Assembly (NCBI RefSeq): GCF_013426205.1
Contig: NC_089423.1
Location: forward strand, 5,146,001-5,210,000
DNA from: Metarhizium brunneum
Lineage: Eukaryota > Ascomycota > Sordariomycetes > Hypocreales > Clavicipitaceae
Direction of reading: 5' to 3'
DNA length: 64,000 nt
The translations under genes were made by a program, and so were the position numbers. This document shows, piece by piece, positions 36,007 through 45,612 of the stretch. Position 1 is the first letter of the stretch. Every line of letters begins with the position of its first letter. The notes under the pieces were generated by a model. It did no database searches and was not told the DNA's origin. It worked only from the letters and a program-made list of their open reading frames with translations.

Positions 36007-38751
36007 ATGCGGTGCCCGTCCCTAAACTTTATTACTTTACATTGTACGTTGGCAGTCCCTCTTCATATTCCGATTCCAACCGTCTTCGAATAGGACTTAT
36101 TTAGAAAACATCCTTGGTTAGTCAAATTATTAAACATGGCTAACTGGTCGCAGATGCCTACATCTTTGTTATGGGACTGTTGTCCATACCATTCCTGTAC
36201 TTGTACGGGAACATATCTGCCATCGATGCCTACTTTATGGGCTCAAGTGCATCGACTGAGTCTGGGCTCAACGTGTACGTCCTCGAGAGAGCTCCCAAAT
36301 CGTATTTCGATATTGTGAGGGACCGGTTCCGTGGCCGACCCGGTTTAACCATTCGTGTCTGTCCATAGTGCCAATCTGAATGAGCTGAAGCTATATCAAC
36401 AATTATACCTGTACTTTGCGACTGTATTCACACAGATGGGTTTTGTGAACATCTTGGTGGTCGTCGTGCGACTCTACTGGTTCAACAAACACCTTAACAG
36501 CTTTGGTAAGACCTCCCATACCAACCGAGATGCATGATGACTTACAGCAGTGCCGACGCCATGTTTTCAAAGGCCCTGCTCTCCTTCATGCCCGTAGAAG
36601 AGGAGGCACAGACTCTCAGGAGGACTCTCGCTTGGAATACGGAGAACCCAAGGCATCTCCACCAGATACATCTGGGGTAGCAGAAACCAGAGCCTCTGGC
36701 AAAGGAAGTGAAAAGGATGGTGTTCAACTGGCTGCCGACAACAACGATGCTATCAGGGGGCCCTATCAGGACTTGGAGAGTGAGGCCAGAGTATCTTGCT
36801 CTTCGTTTGTGGAAGAGGCGATCGATGCAAGTGCACCGCACATCTCTTTCGACTCGTCAGCGGACAAACTCAGGCATCCCAGAAGCGATTCCGTATTATA
36901 CGTCCCTGGTCCACGAGACAGAGATCTCGGTAACGATACATGACCCGCCCTGACACGATGCTGCAGGATGACAGCCATCTGACTTTGCTGACAGGACACC
37001 CTTTGGTGGAGCTGACTGGTCCGAGACTGAAAAGCAAAGAAGGCATGTAGGACGTAATTGAGTCCGCCCTTGGCACGACGACGTTACTTACCATCGCGCA
37101 GAACTCACAAGGTATGGAGAAGACGACAACGGGCAACATCGCCTTCAGACCCTGGGCCCCCTTCGCGAATCAAGATCTATAGATCGGGCAGCCGCTCTCG
37201 CATCGTCCCTGTTTGTTATTGGCAGCGAGCCGACGCCTTCTTCAATCTCTAGAGAGCTCACCAGGCGTCGTCGAGCATCCGACGACATGCCATACTTGTC
37301 CACTGGCGCAAGCATTGGACGGAACTCGCGATTTTATAACTTGACCAGGCAAGATCGCAACGAGCTGGGGGGTATCGAGTACAGGAGTCTTAAACTTTTG
37401 CTCAAGGTAGTTGTCGGTAGGTGTCGTTGCTCTGTGGAAGAACCTGCTTTGTTCGTCAACTGACCGATGGTGCCAAACCCCAGCCTATTATTTCGGCGTC
37501 CATCTAATTGGAGCCATCGGCCTGGTGGGCTGGATTTTGCATGCCGACTCCAAGTATGTCGCGCACCTTGACGAATTCGCCCAGGACAAAATATGGTGGT
37601 ATGTAGAAAATCCACATGGAAACCGAGCTATGGGACTGTGTGACCAACACCACGCAGGGCTTTTTACACGTCTCAAACTGCCATTTGCAATCTCGGATTT
37701 ACCCTCACGCCCGATTCAATGGTCTTTTTTCAAGACTCACCATGGGTAATGTTCTGGCTCAGTCTTCTCACGTTTGCCGGCAACACGCTGTACCCGGTCT
37801 TCCTACGATCCATCTTATGGACCATGTCCAAGATTACGCCTCGAGGCTCCTCGATCCAGGAACCTCTTCAGTTCTTGCTCACTCACCCTCGCCGTTGCTA
37901 CGCGCTCCTGTTTCCCGGTGGAACCACATGGGCCTTGTTCGGCATCATTATCGGCCTCAACTTCCTCGGCACTCTTATCCTCCTCGTGCTGGATCTGCAT
38001 AACCCGGAATTCACACACTTGACGCCAGGCCAACGAGTGGCAGCGGCCTTCTTCCAATCCGCCGCGGCGCGACACACCGGTGCAGCTTCATTTACTCTGT
38101 CGAATCTAAGTCCCGGTGCGCAATTCACTCTCTTGGTCATGATGTATATTTCCGCATTCCCCATCGCCATGAGCATTCGGTCCTCCAACATATACGAAGA
38201 GAAGTCGCTTGGGTATTATGCGCAGGACCCGACGTACAACGAAGACAGAGGGGCGTCGTATTTATTCCAACATATGCAGAAGCAGCTCGGTTTTGATCTG
38301 TGGTACATCTTTTTGGGGTTGTTTTACTTGAGTGTTTCCGAGGCGACTAAACTTGCGGATCCCAATCAGCCGGTACGTTTTCTCTCTCTTCTGTCTATTC
38401 TTGGGGACATTTCCATCGTCAAATTAGGGGGCAAGTTGCTGACCGCAATAAGGCTTTTTCATTCTTTGCCATATTCTTTGAGGTGGTTTCGGCGTAGTAA
38501 GTTCTTTTCTTATTGACATGGCGACTCCGTCTCGACTAAAGTTTACTGAGGCTGATTTGTTCCCCAGCGGTGGTGTTGGCTTAACCTTGGGCTACCCAGA
38601 CATTACTTCGGCCTTGTCGACAAAGTTTACTACGTTTGGAAAGGTCGTCATGTGTGCCATGATGCTTCGTGGCCGACATCGGGGGATGCCGTACGGTTTG
38701 GACAGGGCCATCATGCTTCCTGACGAGCGGCTTGTGGAGCGTTCCGCGTAA
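36007..38751 (+). CDS. TRK1: TRK-family potassium transporter
   Basis: Plasma-membrane K+ (or K+/Na+) uptake system. Nine exons give 674 aa: 36007-36043, 36154-36274, 36369-36505, 36573-36929, 37102-37416, 37484-37598, 37658-38372, 38453-38496, 38568-38751, all phases continuous. All four pore loops with their filter glycines are present: STESGLN, CNLGFTLTP, RHTGAASF and YGGVGLTLGYP. The N-terminus reads FITLHYAYIFVMGLL; the cytosolic loop has SDDMPYLSTGASIGRNSRF; the end has MPYGLDRAIMLPDE. Two introns end in AAG (36572, 38452), and the 172-bp intron 36930-37101 is the least certain. A GTAAGT at 38748 with an AG at 38792 could extend the C-terminus to 38881. Family certain; exact ends less so. 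Confidence 0.85.
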
Positions 38752-39068
38752 GTTTCTTGTTCTCGAAGAGGCTACAACGGCTTATACCAGGTCCGTCATT
38801 TTGCTATTTCCTTGTACGAGGGCGATTGAGGACGATTCGATTCAACAATTTGCCAGCGATATTTGGGAAGGAGTAAAATAATTTTATTGAACCACAAGCA
38901 CATGGCCCCCGAATACAACACGGCAGTCTAGTATGTCGACGTAAAAGACATCATGGGGTAGACACACTTTACTCTGGAGACTGTACCCGCTGCAGAGCGG
39001 GAGCACGTTGAAGCAACAAACTCGGCTTGATAACGTCCTGAAATGCAATATAGCCATATGCCTGTTAT
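38752..39068. other. Short convergent intergenic region
   Basis: This is the 3' flank shared by the TRK gene and the sphingomyelinase D-like gene. An open stretch to 38881 may be a spliced TRK C-terminal extension. Nothing else seen. Confidence 0.5.
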
Positions 39069-40076
39069 TTACTTATTATCCGACTCATTGTTCAGACGTC
39101 GATCCCACGGCTTATCGTAAATGTTGGCCAAATACCGGTACGGATGACTGTCGATCCAGTCAATGATATTCCTAAAGGCGAAAAACGGCGCATCGTGCTC
39201 GTCAAAGTCGATGGTTCTGAAGCCGAAAACAAGGCCATCGACACCAGCATCCATCAGCCTGTCGACGTACACGGACTGATCACCCGACACGGTCCAGGCG
39301 TACGTTTTGCCAACATCGTCCCTGCTCTTGGCGCCCCGTTTGAGCTCCGAGCAAACATAGAACCTCTCCTCGTTGCAGTGGCCGAAGCGCGGCGTCGCCA
39401 AGTTGAAATATCCGTACGACATGACCCGACTGTCGGGTGCCGAGGGCCCGTATTTCCAAAAGGAAGCATTTACCTCTGCCAGCTCACCCTCGATAGAGAT
39501 GGCCTCCATGTCGTTGAGGTCGTCCTGGAGGGACGCATAGGCACTCCCATTGACGCTCTCGAGGTGGAACCCGTAGAGAACGTAGATGCCCTGGCTCTGA
39601 AGAATATTGCGAGAGAAACCGACCAGCCTGTCGAATATGCAGCGAGGGTAGTGCGGCGTGCACCAATCCGGGCTCCGAAGGTCCAGCCAGACGAGGCAGA
39701 TGTTTCTGCCCTCGATGCGAAACTTGACAATCTCTTTGAATAGATTCTCGATTTTATCCCCTGCGGAGCGGCCTCTGCCATCATAGTCGGCCCACCATCC
39801 GGTGTGTATCCATCCCCAGACGGGGATGTACAGGCCGTTGGCCCCCATTTGCAGAGCATCGAAGGCACCTTGCTTGGTGAGTACTCTGTTGGCAATGGCG
39901 TAGAATGGCTTTGGGACTATGTCGGGGACGTAACCCCCGCGTGTGAGGTTGGTTGTATTGGACACGGAAACACTGGCGGCATCTTGCGATGGATAGCCGG
40001 CGACAGGAGTGAGCCGACCGAGCGAAGCCAGAGCCCAGAGGGCCCAGCAGCCCGTGAACTTGGATATGACGACCAT
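39069..40076 (-). CDS. Secreted sphingomyelinase D/phospholipase D-like protein, probable pseudoenzyme
   Basis: Single exon, 335 aa. Residues 1-26 are a signal peptide (KFTGCWALWALASLG core), followed by potential N-glycosylation sites (NTT, NLT). The fold signature of the fungal/arachnid sphingomyelinase D family, a TIM barrel related to glycerophosphodiester phosphodiesterases, is seen in KPFYAIANRVLT, GANGL, SAGDKIENLF and VWLDLRSPDWC. The positions where active members carry the two catalytic histidines and two acidic metal ligands are here Asn63, Tyr98, Tyr83 and Pro85; Asp132 is kept and the usual Lys is Arg134. Activity is therefore unlikely. The frame is otherwise intact, with no stop or frameshift, so it may serve a binding role. 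An in-frame upstream start (40214) would bury the signal peptide. Family assignment is by eye. Confidence 0.75.
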   Translation of the reverse strand: MVVISKFTGCWALWALASLGRLTPVAGYPSQDAASVSVSNTTNLTRGGYVPDIVPKPFYAIANRVLTKQGAFDALQMGANGLYIPVWGWIHTGWWADYDGRGRSAGDKIENLFKEIVKFRIEGRNICLVWLDLRSPDWCTPHYPRCIFDRLVGFSRNILQSQGIYVLYGFHLESVNGSAYASLQDDLNDMEAISIEGELAEVNASFWKYGPSAPDSRVMSYGYFNLATPRFGHCNEERFYVCSELKRGAKSRDDVGKTYAWTVSGDQSVYVDRLMDAGVDGLVFGFRTIDFDEHDAPFFAFRNIIDWIDSHPYRYLANIYDKPWDRRLNNESDNK

Positions 40077-41167
40077 GTTGAGATTTTTTTGGGGGTGTTG
40101 TAACAAATAGAGTGCTGGGCTGAGAATTCCTCTGCGCGTGAAGAAATGGGCAGAACCGCGTCGGCTTACACGACGGCGTGGCTTCACGACGATGCACTCC
40201 TGGCTTCTGAACAAGCGTCGACTTGGGCAAAACTCAAAAACCAGCTACTAGACAGCGGTCCATATTGTGTAGACTATCGATGCTACACCCTCTTTTTTTT
40301 TGTTTCTCGTTGAGCCCCCTTTGTGAAAGAGTGTAGTCTCCCGTGCCCAATGTCAAACCTGTCGATGACCATGTCTCGCGCTGGATTTCGAATGGAAGCG
40401 GTTTTCGGCACCGCCTACAAGTGCACTGTGTTGTATCTACTAGCAGACTATAGCTGTACATGTGCACATGGATCCTTCCAGTCTGGCTTTAGCCTTGAAT
40501 TTAAGCGTCCTGGTGCCGCCATCCAAGATACGTAGAACGAAATGGGTTAAATCGCGACCTAGCGGCGTGCATGGTCCCTCTGTTAGAGCTCGTCTGTCAC
40601 TGTGAGAAACGCCGCCGCGAATAGAGTTTGTCAAAAGAACGAAAATTAAAGGTGTTTGGTCCTATGTATCTAGGCGTGTCAAGTCATGCCCAGCGGCACA
40701 TGTACAAGCCCATGACTCTGACGGTCCGGACTCCATTGGTCCCAGGGCTGCCGATGGCCTGAATGCAAATACACGGATATTCAGGGGACTATCACGACGA
40801 ATAGGCGAGGCGTGGGACATTTTGTGCTTTCGGTTTCTGCATCTTACCTGCGAATCAGGCGGAGTCTTGCGACGCACGCATGGGAGTAGCTAGATGGCCT
40901 CAAAGGCCTGGATACTGACACAGAGGCCTTTGCACGCAGCAACTGTGATAAGATAATTTTGTATTATTTCTGTATATCATGGCATCATAACTCCCGTGTA
41001 GCCCAGTTTCCAGCGTGAACCCATCCCAGATCTCGAGCCAAGTACACAAGTGAAATCTCGTTGGTGGTCCCGGGCTCAACAGCCATCCTTTGTCCCAACG
41101 CCTGTGTACAATGTTAACCTCGCCTATAAAGATGATGCTGTAAGCAGCGCAACTGCCCGAAAAGAAT
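40077..41167. other. Intergenic region
   Basis: This is the promoter side of the sphingomyelinase D-like gene and the 3' side of the next minus-strand gene. Only short frames without motifs occur. No gene recognised. Confidence 0.5.
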
Positions 41168-42481
41168 CTACTCCTCCTCACTTAACATCTCTGAATCGGA
41201 CGAACTGTCATCAGATTCGCAAATGTCCATAGCATTTCCTTGTGAGATTGCGTCGTCTTCACCGTGACCGTCATCATCATCTAGTTCCATATAACGAGAT
41301 GGCTCTAACCTCAAAGTGTCTTGGGGATTGTCATCATCTTCATGCATGTCGTCGTCGTCGTCGTCGTCGTCGTCGTATTCCTCAATCTTGTCGAAACAGA
41401 ATATTTCCATGTCTGGAATGTAAACATCAACAGCATCTTCATCTCCAAAGTGTTGTTCAAAGCCCTTCCTATCCATGGCCAATTCTACCTCTGGCAGGTC
41501 ATCTACTTCTTCGTCGTCCACTGCCATATATACTCCCAGGTCGACAGTGTCATGCTCACCATGGCCACCAACAATCTCCACGTCGTGAACAATATTAGAA
41601 TTTCCGTATTCGTCATAAATTGGCCGTGTATCCACGTGGTTGTTCATGTATATTTCGTCGGGGTGCTGGTCGTCCTCGTCACCGTCGTGGACATTGCACG
41701 GTGCCACGCCCGGAAACGAGACGGAGCCTTCAGAATCAGAATGCTGCCAAGCATCCGTTCCGGACAAGTCGGTAATAGGACCAACGACAGTACCCAAGCT
41801 GTCGTGTCCAGTGCCAACGCGTGTAGAGCCGCTCAGCGTATCATCGACTGCAGAAGGGGAGACCTCTTCACGGTCACTGCCGCCCTTATTGGCAGTCCAC
41901 TCTGGCAGAAGGGACTCGCCGATGAATATGTTTTCAAGTTTGATGCCCAGCGCCCGAGCCTGACGCAACCTTTGATTGCTCTTGTCTCGAATCTGCCGCT
42001 GCAGAAACTCTCCCAACTTTTGAGCAAGGTCAAGGTGGACGAGGTGCATTTGTATTGTGCTGTGGAGGGACTCGTTTTCTGGGTCCCAATAGAGAGTGCT
42101 CCAGGTAGGAAGACAGTCTGCGCCTATGTGAAGATGCTCCAGTTTAATGCCTTGTTCTCTTGCTAGTTGGAGACGATGGTTGGAGTCGTGTCGAAGCGCC
42201 TCGGCCAATTTATAGGGAACCAATCCCACGGGCAACGAGTTGCGGAGCGACTCGGACAGAGCTTCGATTCTGGCCGTCAGGTGTTGGGCGTCGTCACAAG
42301 CTGAAACGCCTTGTTAGTTTTAATCGATGTTAGTTTTAATCGTGCCCGATATTTAGGACTAAACCGTACCGCTGCCAGTTGCCGCTCGTGTAACAGTTAC
42401 ACAAGCTTGGTCACTGCCACGCCGGGCGCTTCCATCGCCAGGTAGCACATCTTCCTTCGTAGCGACTCCGGTGTGTCCCAT
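41168..42481 (-). CDS. Unrecognised acidic protein with an internal duplication
   Basis: Exons are 42481-42370 and 42300-41168 (414 aa). The 69-bp intron has GTACGG, an ACTAAC branch site and CAG. I do not recognise the family. Residues about 68-104 and 132-172 are a diverged duplication: RHDSNHRLQLAREQGIKLEH..IG....LPTW against RDKSNQRLRQARALGIKLEN..IG....LPEW. The middle is rich in Asp, Gly and Ser. The C-terminal third is strongly acidic, with nine consecutive Asp near residue 335 and an end of SDSEMLSEEE. There is no signal peptide or membrane segment, so a nuclear or cytosolic protein is likely. A pyrimidine-rich leader (minus strand, about 42735-42640) upstream of the start supports expression. 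A start further upstream in the same frame is possible. Confidence 0.7.
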
Positions 42482-43157
42482 CGCAGGCCAGTCATTTATT
42501 TTGGATGATGCATTCCCCAAGAGCTTATTGAAGTAAACAAGGGTGACTTGAAATAAACGAAACTGGGCTGAGGAAAGTGCAAAGTGCCCCCGCGAGAACA
42601 TTTGGACCGAGATTCTTTTTGGTTCTGATTTCATCTCTGGAAGAGGGAAAAGAGAAGAAAAGGAAGAAAAGAAAAAAAACGGGAGAGAAAGAGAGAAGAG
42701 GAACAAGAAGAGAAGAGAAGAGATCAGAGAAGACAAAGTGGTGAAAAGAGCACATGTACCAAGGTGTTGCAACAATAGCATTCAGCAATGGCAGTCACGG
42801 AGTTGCTTGCTATTCATTAGCACCCACTTTCGCACAATCAGCGACATCACAGAATCCAAACAGACAATAGGATCCCACCTCATTGCTCTGCTCCGTCATC
42901 TCTTCCCCATCAACACGACTCGCATGCATTTCAAAGTCGCCAGCACAACCAAAAGAACCAGTCAGCAGTACAATATTTCTCAACTTTTATCAATCCCCAA
43001 CGCCTTTCCGTGACCGCAAAGAAAAACACACGTCAACCATATACCGTGTCGCAATAATCGTCATGCCAAATGCCAAATGCCACGCCAGCCTCCCCACTGC
43101 CCCCATCATCCCATCATAAAATCTTCAAGGGCAAAGAGCGTGGCCATTATCCGCACA
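42482..43157. other. Intergenic region with pyrimidine-rich leader (minus strand)
   Basis: The stretch 42640-42735 is almost all purine on the plus strand, i.e. CT-rich on the minus strand, as is typical of fungal promoters and leaders. It belongs to the minus-strand gene at 41168-42481. The rest is the ALB1 3' flank. Confidence 0.55.
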
Positions 43158-43560
43158 TCACTGGATATCCATGTCGTTCTCCGCATTCAGCTGCTTCTCA
43201 ACCTCGGCATCCACATCAGGCGCATCTACAAGACTCGTCAGTGCTGTCCTAACCAAGACGCAAAAAAAACTCAGTCGCAAGTTCAGGCTCACCCAGCATC
43301 TGCTTCTCCCCCTCGGCCTCCATTCTCCTCTTTAGCGCATACCCCATCTTCTTCTCCAGCTTCCTCGCCTTTTTGGCGCTCACTTTCGCCCGCGGACCGC
43401 TCGTGGGCAGGATCCCGGGTCTTGCGCCGCGGGCGACGTCCTGCTTGGAAATTTTGTTCCGGGCGGATTCGCTGCGCTTTCTGCGGACCTTTTTGGCGGA
43501 AGAAGCGCGGGCGGCGAGCCGGTTCTTGGACGGGCCGTTGGGGTTCTTGACGGACGGCAT
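43158..43560 (-). CDS. ALB1: Ribosome biogenesis protein ALB1
   Basis: Small basic nuclear factor which, in yeast, works with Arx1 in pre-60S export and recycling. Exons are 43560-43293 and 43225-43158 (111 aa), with a 67-bp intron (GTGAGC..TGTAG). The start MPSVKNPNGPSKNRLAARAS and the basic KKVRRKRSESARNK segment, then the conserved LSAKK-type core SAKKARKLEKKMGYALKRRM, match fungal ALB1. The second exon gives an acidic tail ending DMDIQ. Without splicing the frame would run into an unrelated 13-residue end. The gene lies in the same window as ARB1, another large-subunit factor, but is not linked to it. Confidence 0.85.
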
Positions 43561-44023
43561 GTTGACTTTGTGCCTCTTTCTTGCGGCTCTGACGATGGTG
43601 TGCAAGGTGGAAAACGAAGTGGCATGTTTTCTCTGCGTCAACTTTCGGTCACCGCAGAATCTGCCCCACCGTATAAGTTGCGGATGTGGATGGGCAATCC
43701 CCCACTTGGTCACCAGCCAGAGAACGCACATCTGTGGTGGCGCCGACTGCATCCGCCGTGGACAACATACATACACATACATCTAAGTAGCTTAGACGCC
43801 ACTCCTCTGGAGATAAGAGATCGCATACTTTGACGGGCCACACTCGTAACGATGAAGACACTCGGAAACTGCTATGCTCCTAAAACTAAGTAATACCCAA
43901 AGGCTTGAAGCCAAATATAAAATTACCCATCACCAGTACGCCTCTTGCATGAATACCCAAAACACTCGAGACGGCGAAATGACCAATCTCGATTCTTCTA
44001 TCCTCTTCTTAAATCTTTAATCT
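43561..44023. other. Intergenic region upstream of ALB1
   Basis: Promoter of ALB1 and 3' flank of the Ytp1-like gene. No gene or clear motif seen. Confidence 0.5.
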
Positions 44024-45612
44024 CTACACCCGTCCGTGATTGTTCTTGCCAAGAGTGCTCGGGGTGTCTATGCTTGGACGGTCCAAGCTTTCTCTCAGCA
44101 TAGCCTGACCCTCACCACCCTCGTCATCGCTCATGAGGCCGTCTAGTTCAAATTGTTCAGCATCCCGGAGCTGGCCCTCCTCGGCCGCATGCCCACTGGC
44201 ACGGGAGTGGCCGTTGGGAAAGTCCTTGGTGTTGATGTCAGGGTTGGCGAGGCGGTCGTAAAGGTGGACAAGCATGTTGGTGAACAAGAAGACGAGAAAG
44301 GCCAGCGAGTACATGATGAGGATATATGAGACGCCGTCCATGCTGGATTGAGCAACGAGGTTCATCTGCTCCTCGGTCGCACCCATAAAAAGGAAGCCGG
44401 CGGCGTACAAAAGCTAATGCACAGTTAGCAAGAGGAACTGTTAGAAATCGACACCGAGGCGGTACACGTACAAAGACAGGAATGTATTGGAAGCTGTTCC
44501 AAGAGCGTCCGCTCTCTGACAGAGACTGCTTATCCTTCAAAACAAAAGCAATCTCGATAATTCGGGAGAGTCCTGCGGCCATCAAGGTTTTCCCGAATGT
44601 GCTGTGTGTCATGGCACTAACCATCAGCTCTTGAGGGTGTGCCGACATGGCCCAGCCAGTCACCAGGATGACGAAGCCGGGGATGAAGTTGCGCTTTGGA
44701 TTGCCATCTCGATCCCTGCTGAGCCACATACCCGCCAGGCCGGCGCACCACCAGATGATGCCCATGGTTGTGTGCTGCCAGTCGTTCTTGACCCAAGCGG
44801 TCCCCCAGCGGTGTTCGGTGAAGGTGTTGACGCAGCCCCAGGCTGCAATGACGGCGCTGTCAAAGAATTCCTGCGATCGTCCGGTCCGCTGGATCCAGAT
44901 CTGGCCAACGAGAAGTATAATGGTCAAAATGACACCATACGCGATAAAAGCGCCTCCCATGATAAAGTGGGCGGCACACTGGCCAACATGCTCGCCCTGG
45001 CAGAACCCGAGAGCCGTGATTCCGCCAAAAATCATCTGTGCCCACGACAACAGAGGCATCGCCTTTCCGATAATTGAATGGCATGGTCGGATCAGCTTTC
45101 TGATCTTGCCATTCACGCCCTTCTCCCAGTGACCTTTCAAGTAGAGACCAAGAACAACCTGGCCGATCAAGAGGAGCTGCAGGATGTTGGCAAAGACGGA
45201 ATGAATATTGTGGCTGACGAATTCTCGGCCGCTGTGGGCATGGCCCAAGAAGAAACCTAGAAGGGCGAGAGCTGAACCGACAACTTGTGTAGGAACGTGC
45301 CATCGAGACTTGGTGATCTGAATCGCAGAGTTAGCAAAGTTGGCGGTCACAGACATTGTCCATGAACAAAGTGCATCTTACTCCCAGCACCATCCCGATA
45401 GGGAAGATGACACCGTAGGCAAACATGTTGATAAAGATGTGAATCCATAATGTCGTATCCTGTAGCACACGCGTCAGACCTCGCTCGGATTCATCCATTT
45501 TCCTGTCGGCTCACATCCTCCTCGTCGATAATGGAGTACTAACCAGCGGTTCCAAGGAGACAGTCTGTCCCTCGGGAATATGGCTGTCGCCATGATCGTG
45601 TCCGTCGGCCAT
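44024..45612 (-). CDS. YTP1: Ytp1-like multi-pass membrane protein
   Basis: Exons are 45612-45544, 45459-45382, 45317-44472 and 44413-44024 (460 aa; yeast Ytp1 is 459), with introns of 84, 64 and 58 bp, all splice joins in phase 0. A His/Asp-rich N-terminus (MADGHDHGDSHIPEG) precedes about ten hydrophobic segments, for example HIFINMFAYGVIFPIGMVLG, VGSALALLGFFLGHAHS and IIWWCAGLAGMWLS. Conserved His residues in GHAHSG and THSTFGKTLMAAG-type stretches recall the DUF2427/Ytp1 pair, related in outline to cytochrome b561-like membrane proteins. The hydrophilic C-terminal tail has ELDGLMSDDEGGEG. Biochemical role is unknown; the family is often described by similarity to respiratory membrane proteins. 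Family assignment is from motif memory. Confidence 0.8.

Noticed and set aside
39144..39743. 199-codon plus-strand frame opposite the sphingomyelinase D-like gene
   Set aside because: Antisense shadow of a gene with signal peptide and family motifs.
41321..42166. 281-codon plus-strand frame opposite the acidic protein gene
   Set aside because: Its poly-Val run is the antisense of the Asp run; no domain or start context. The minus-strand gene has a proper intron and leader.
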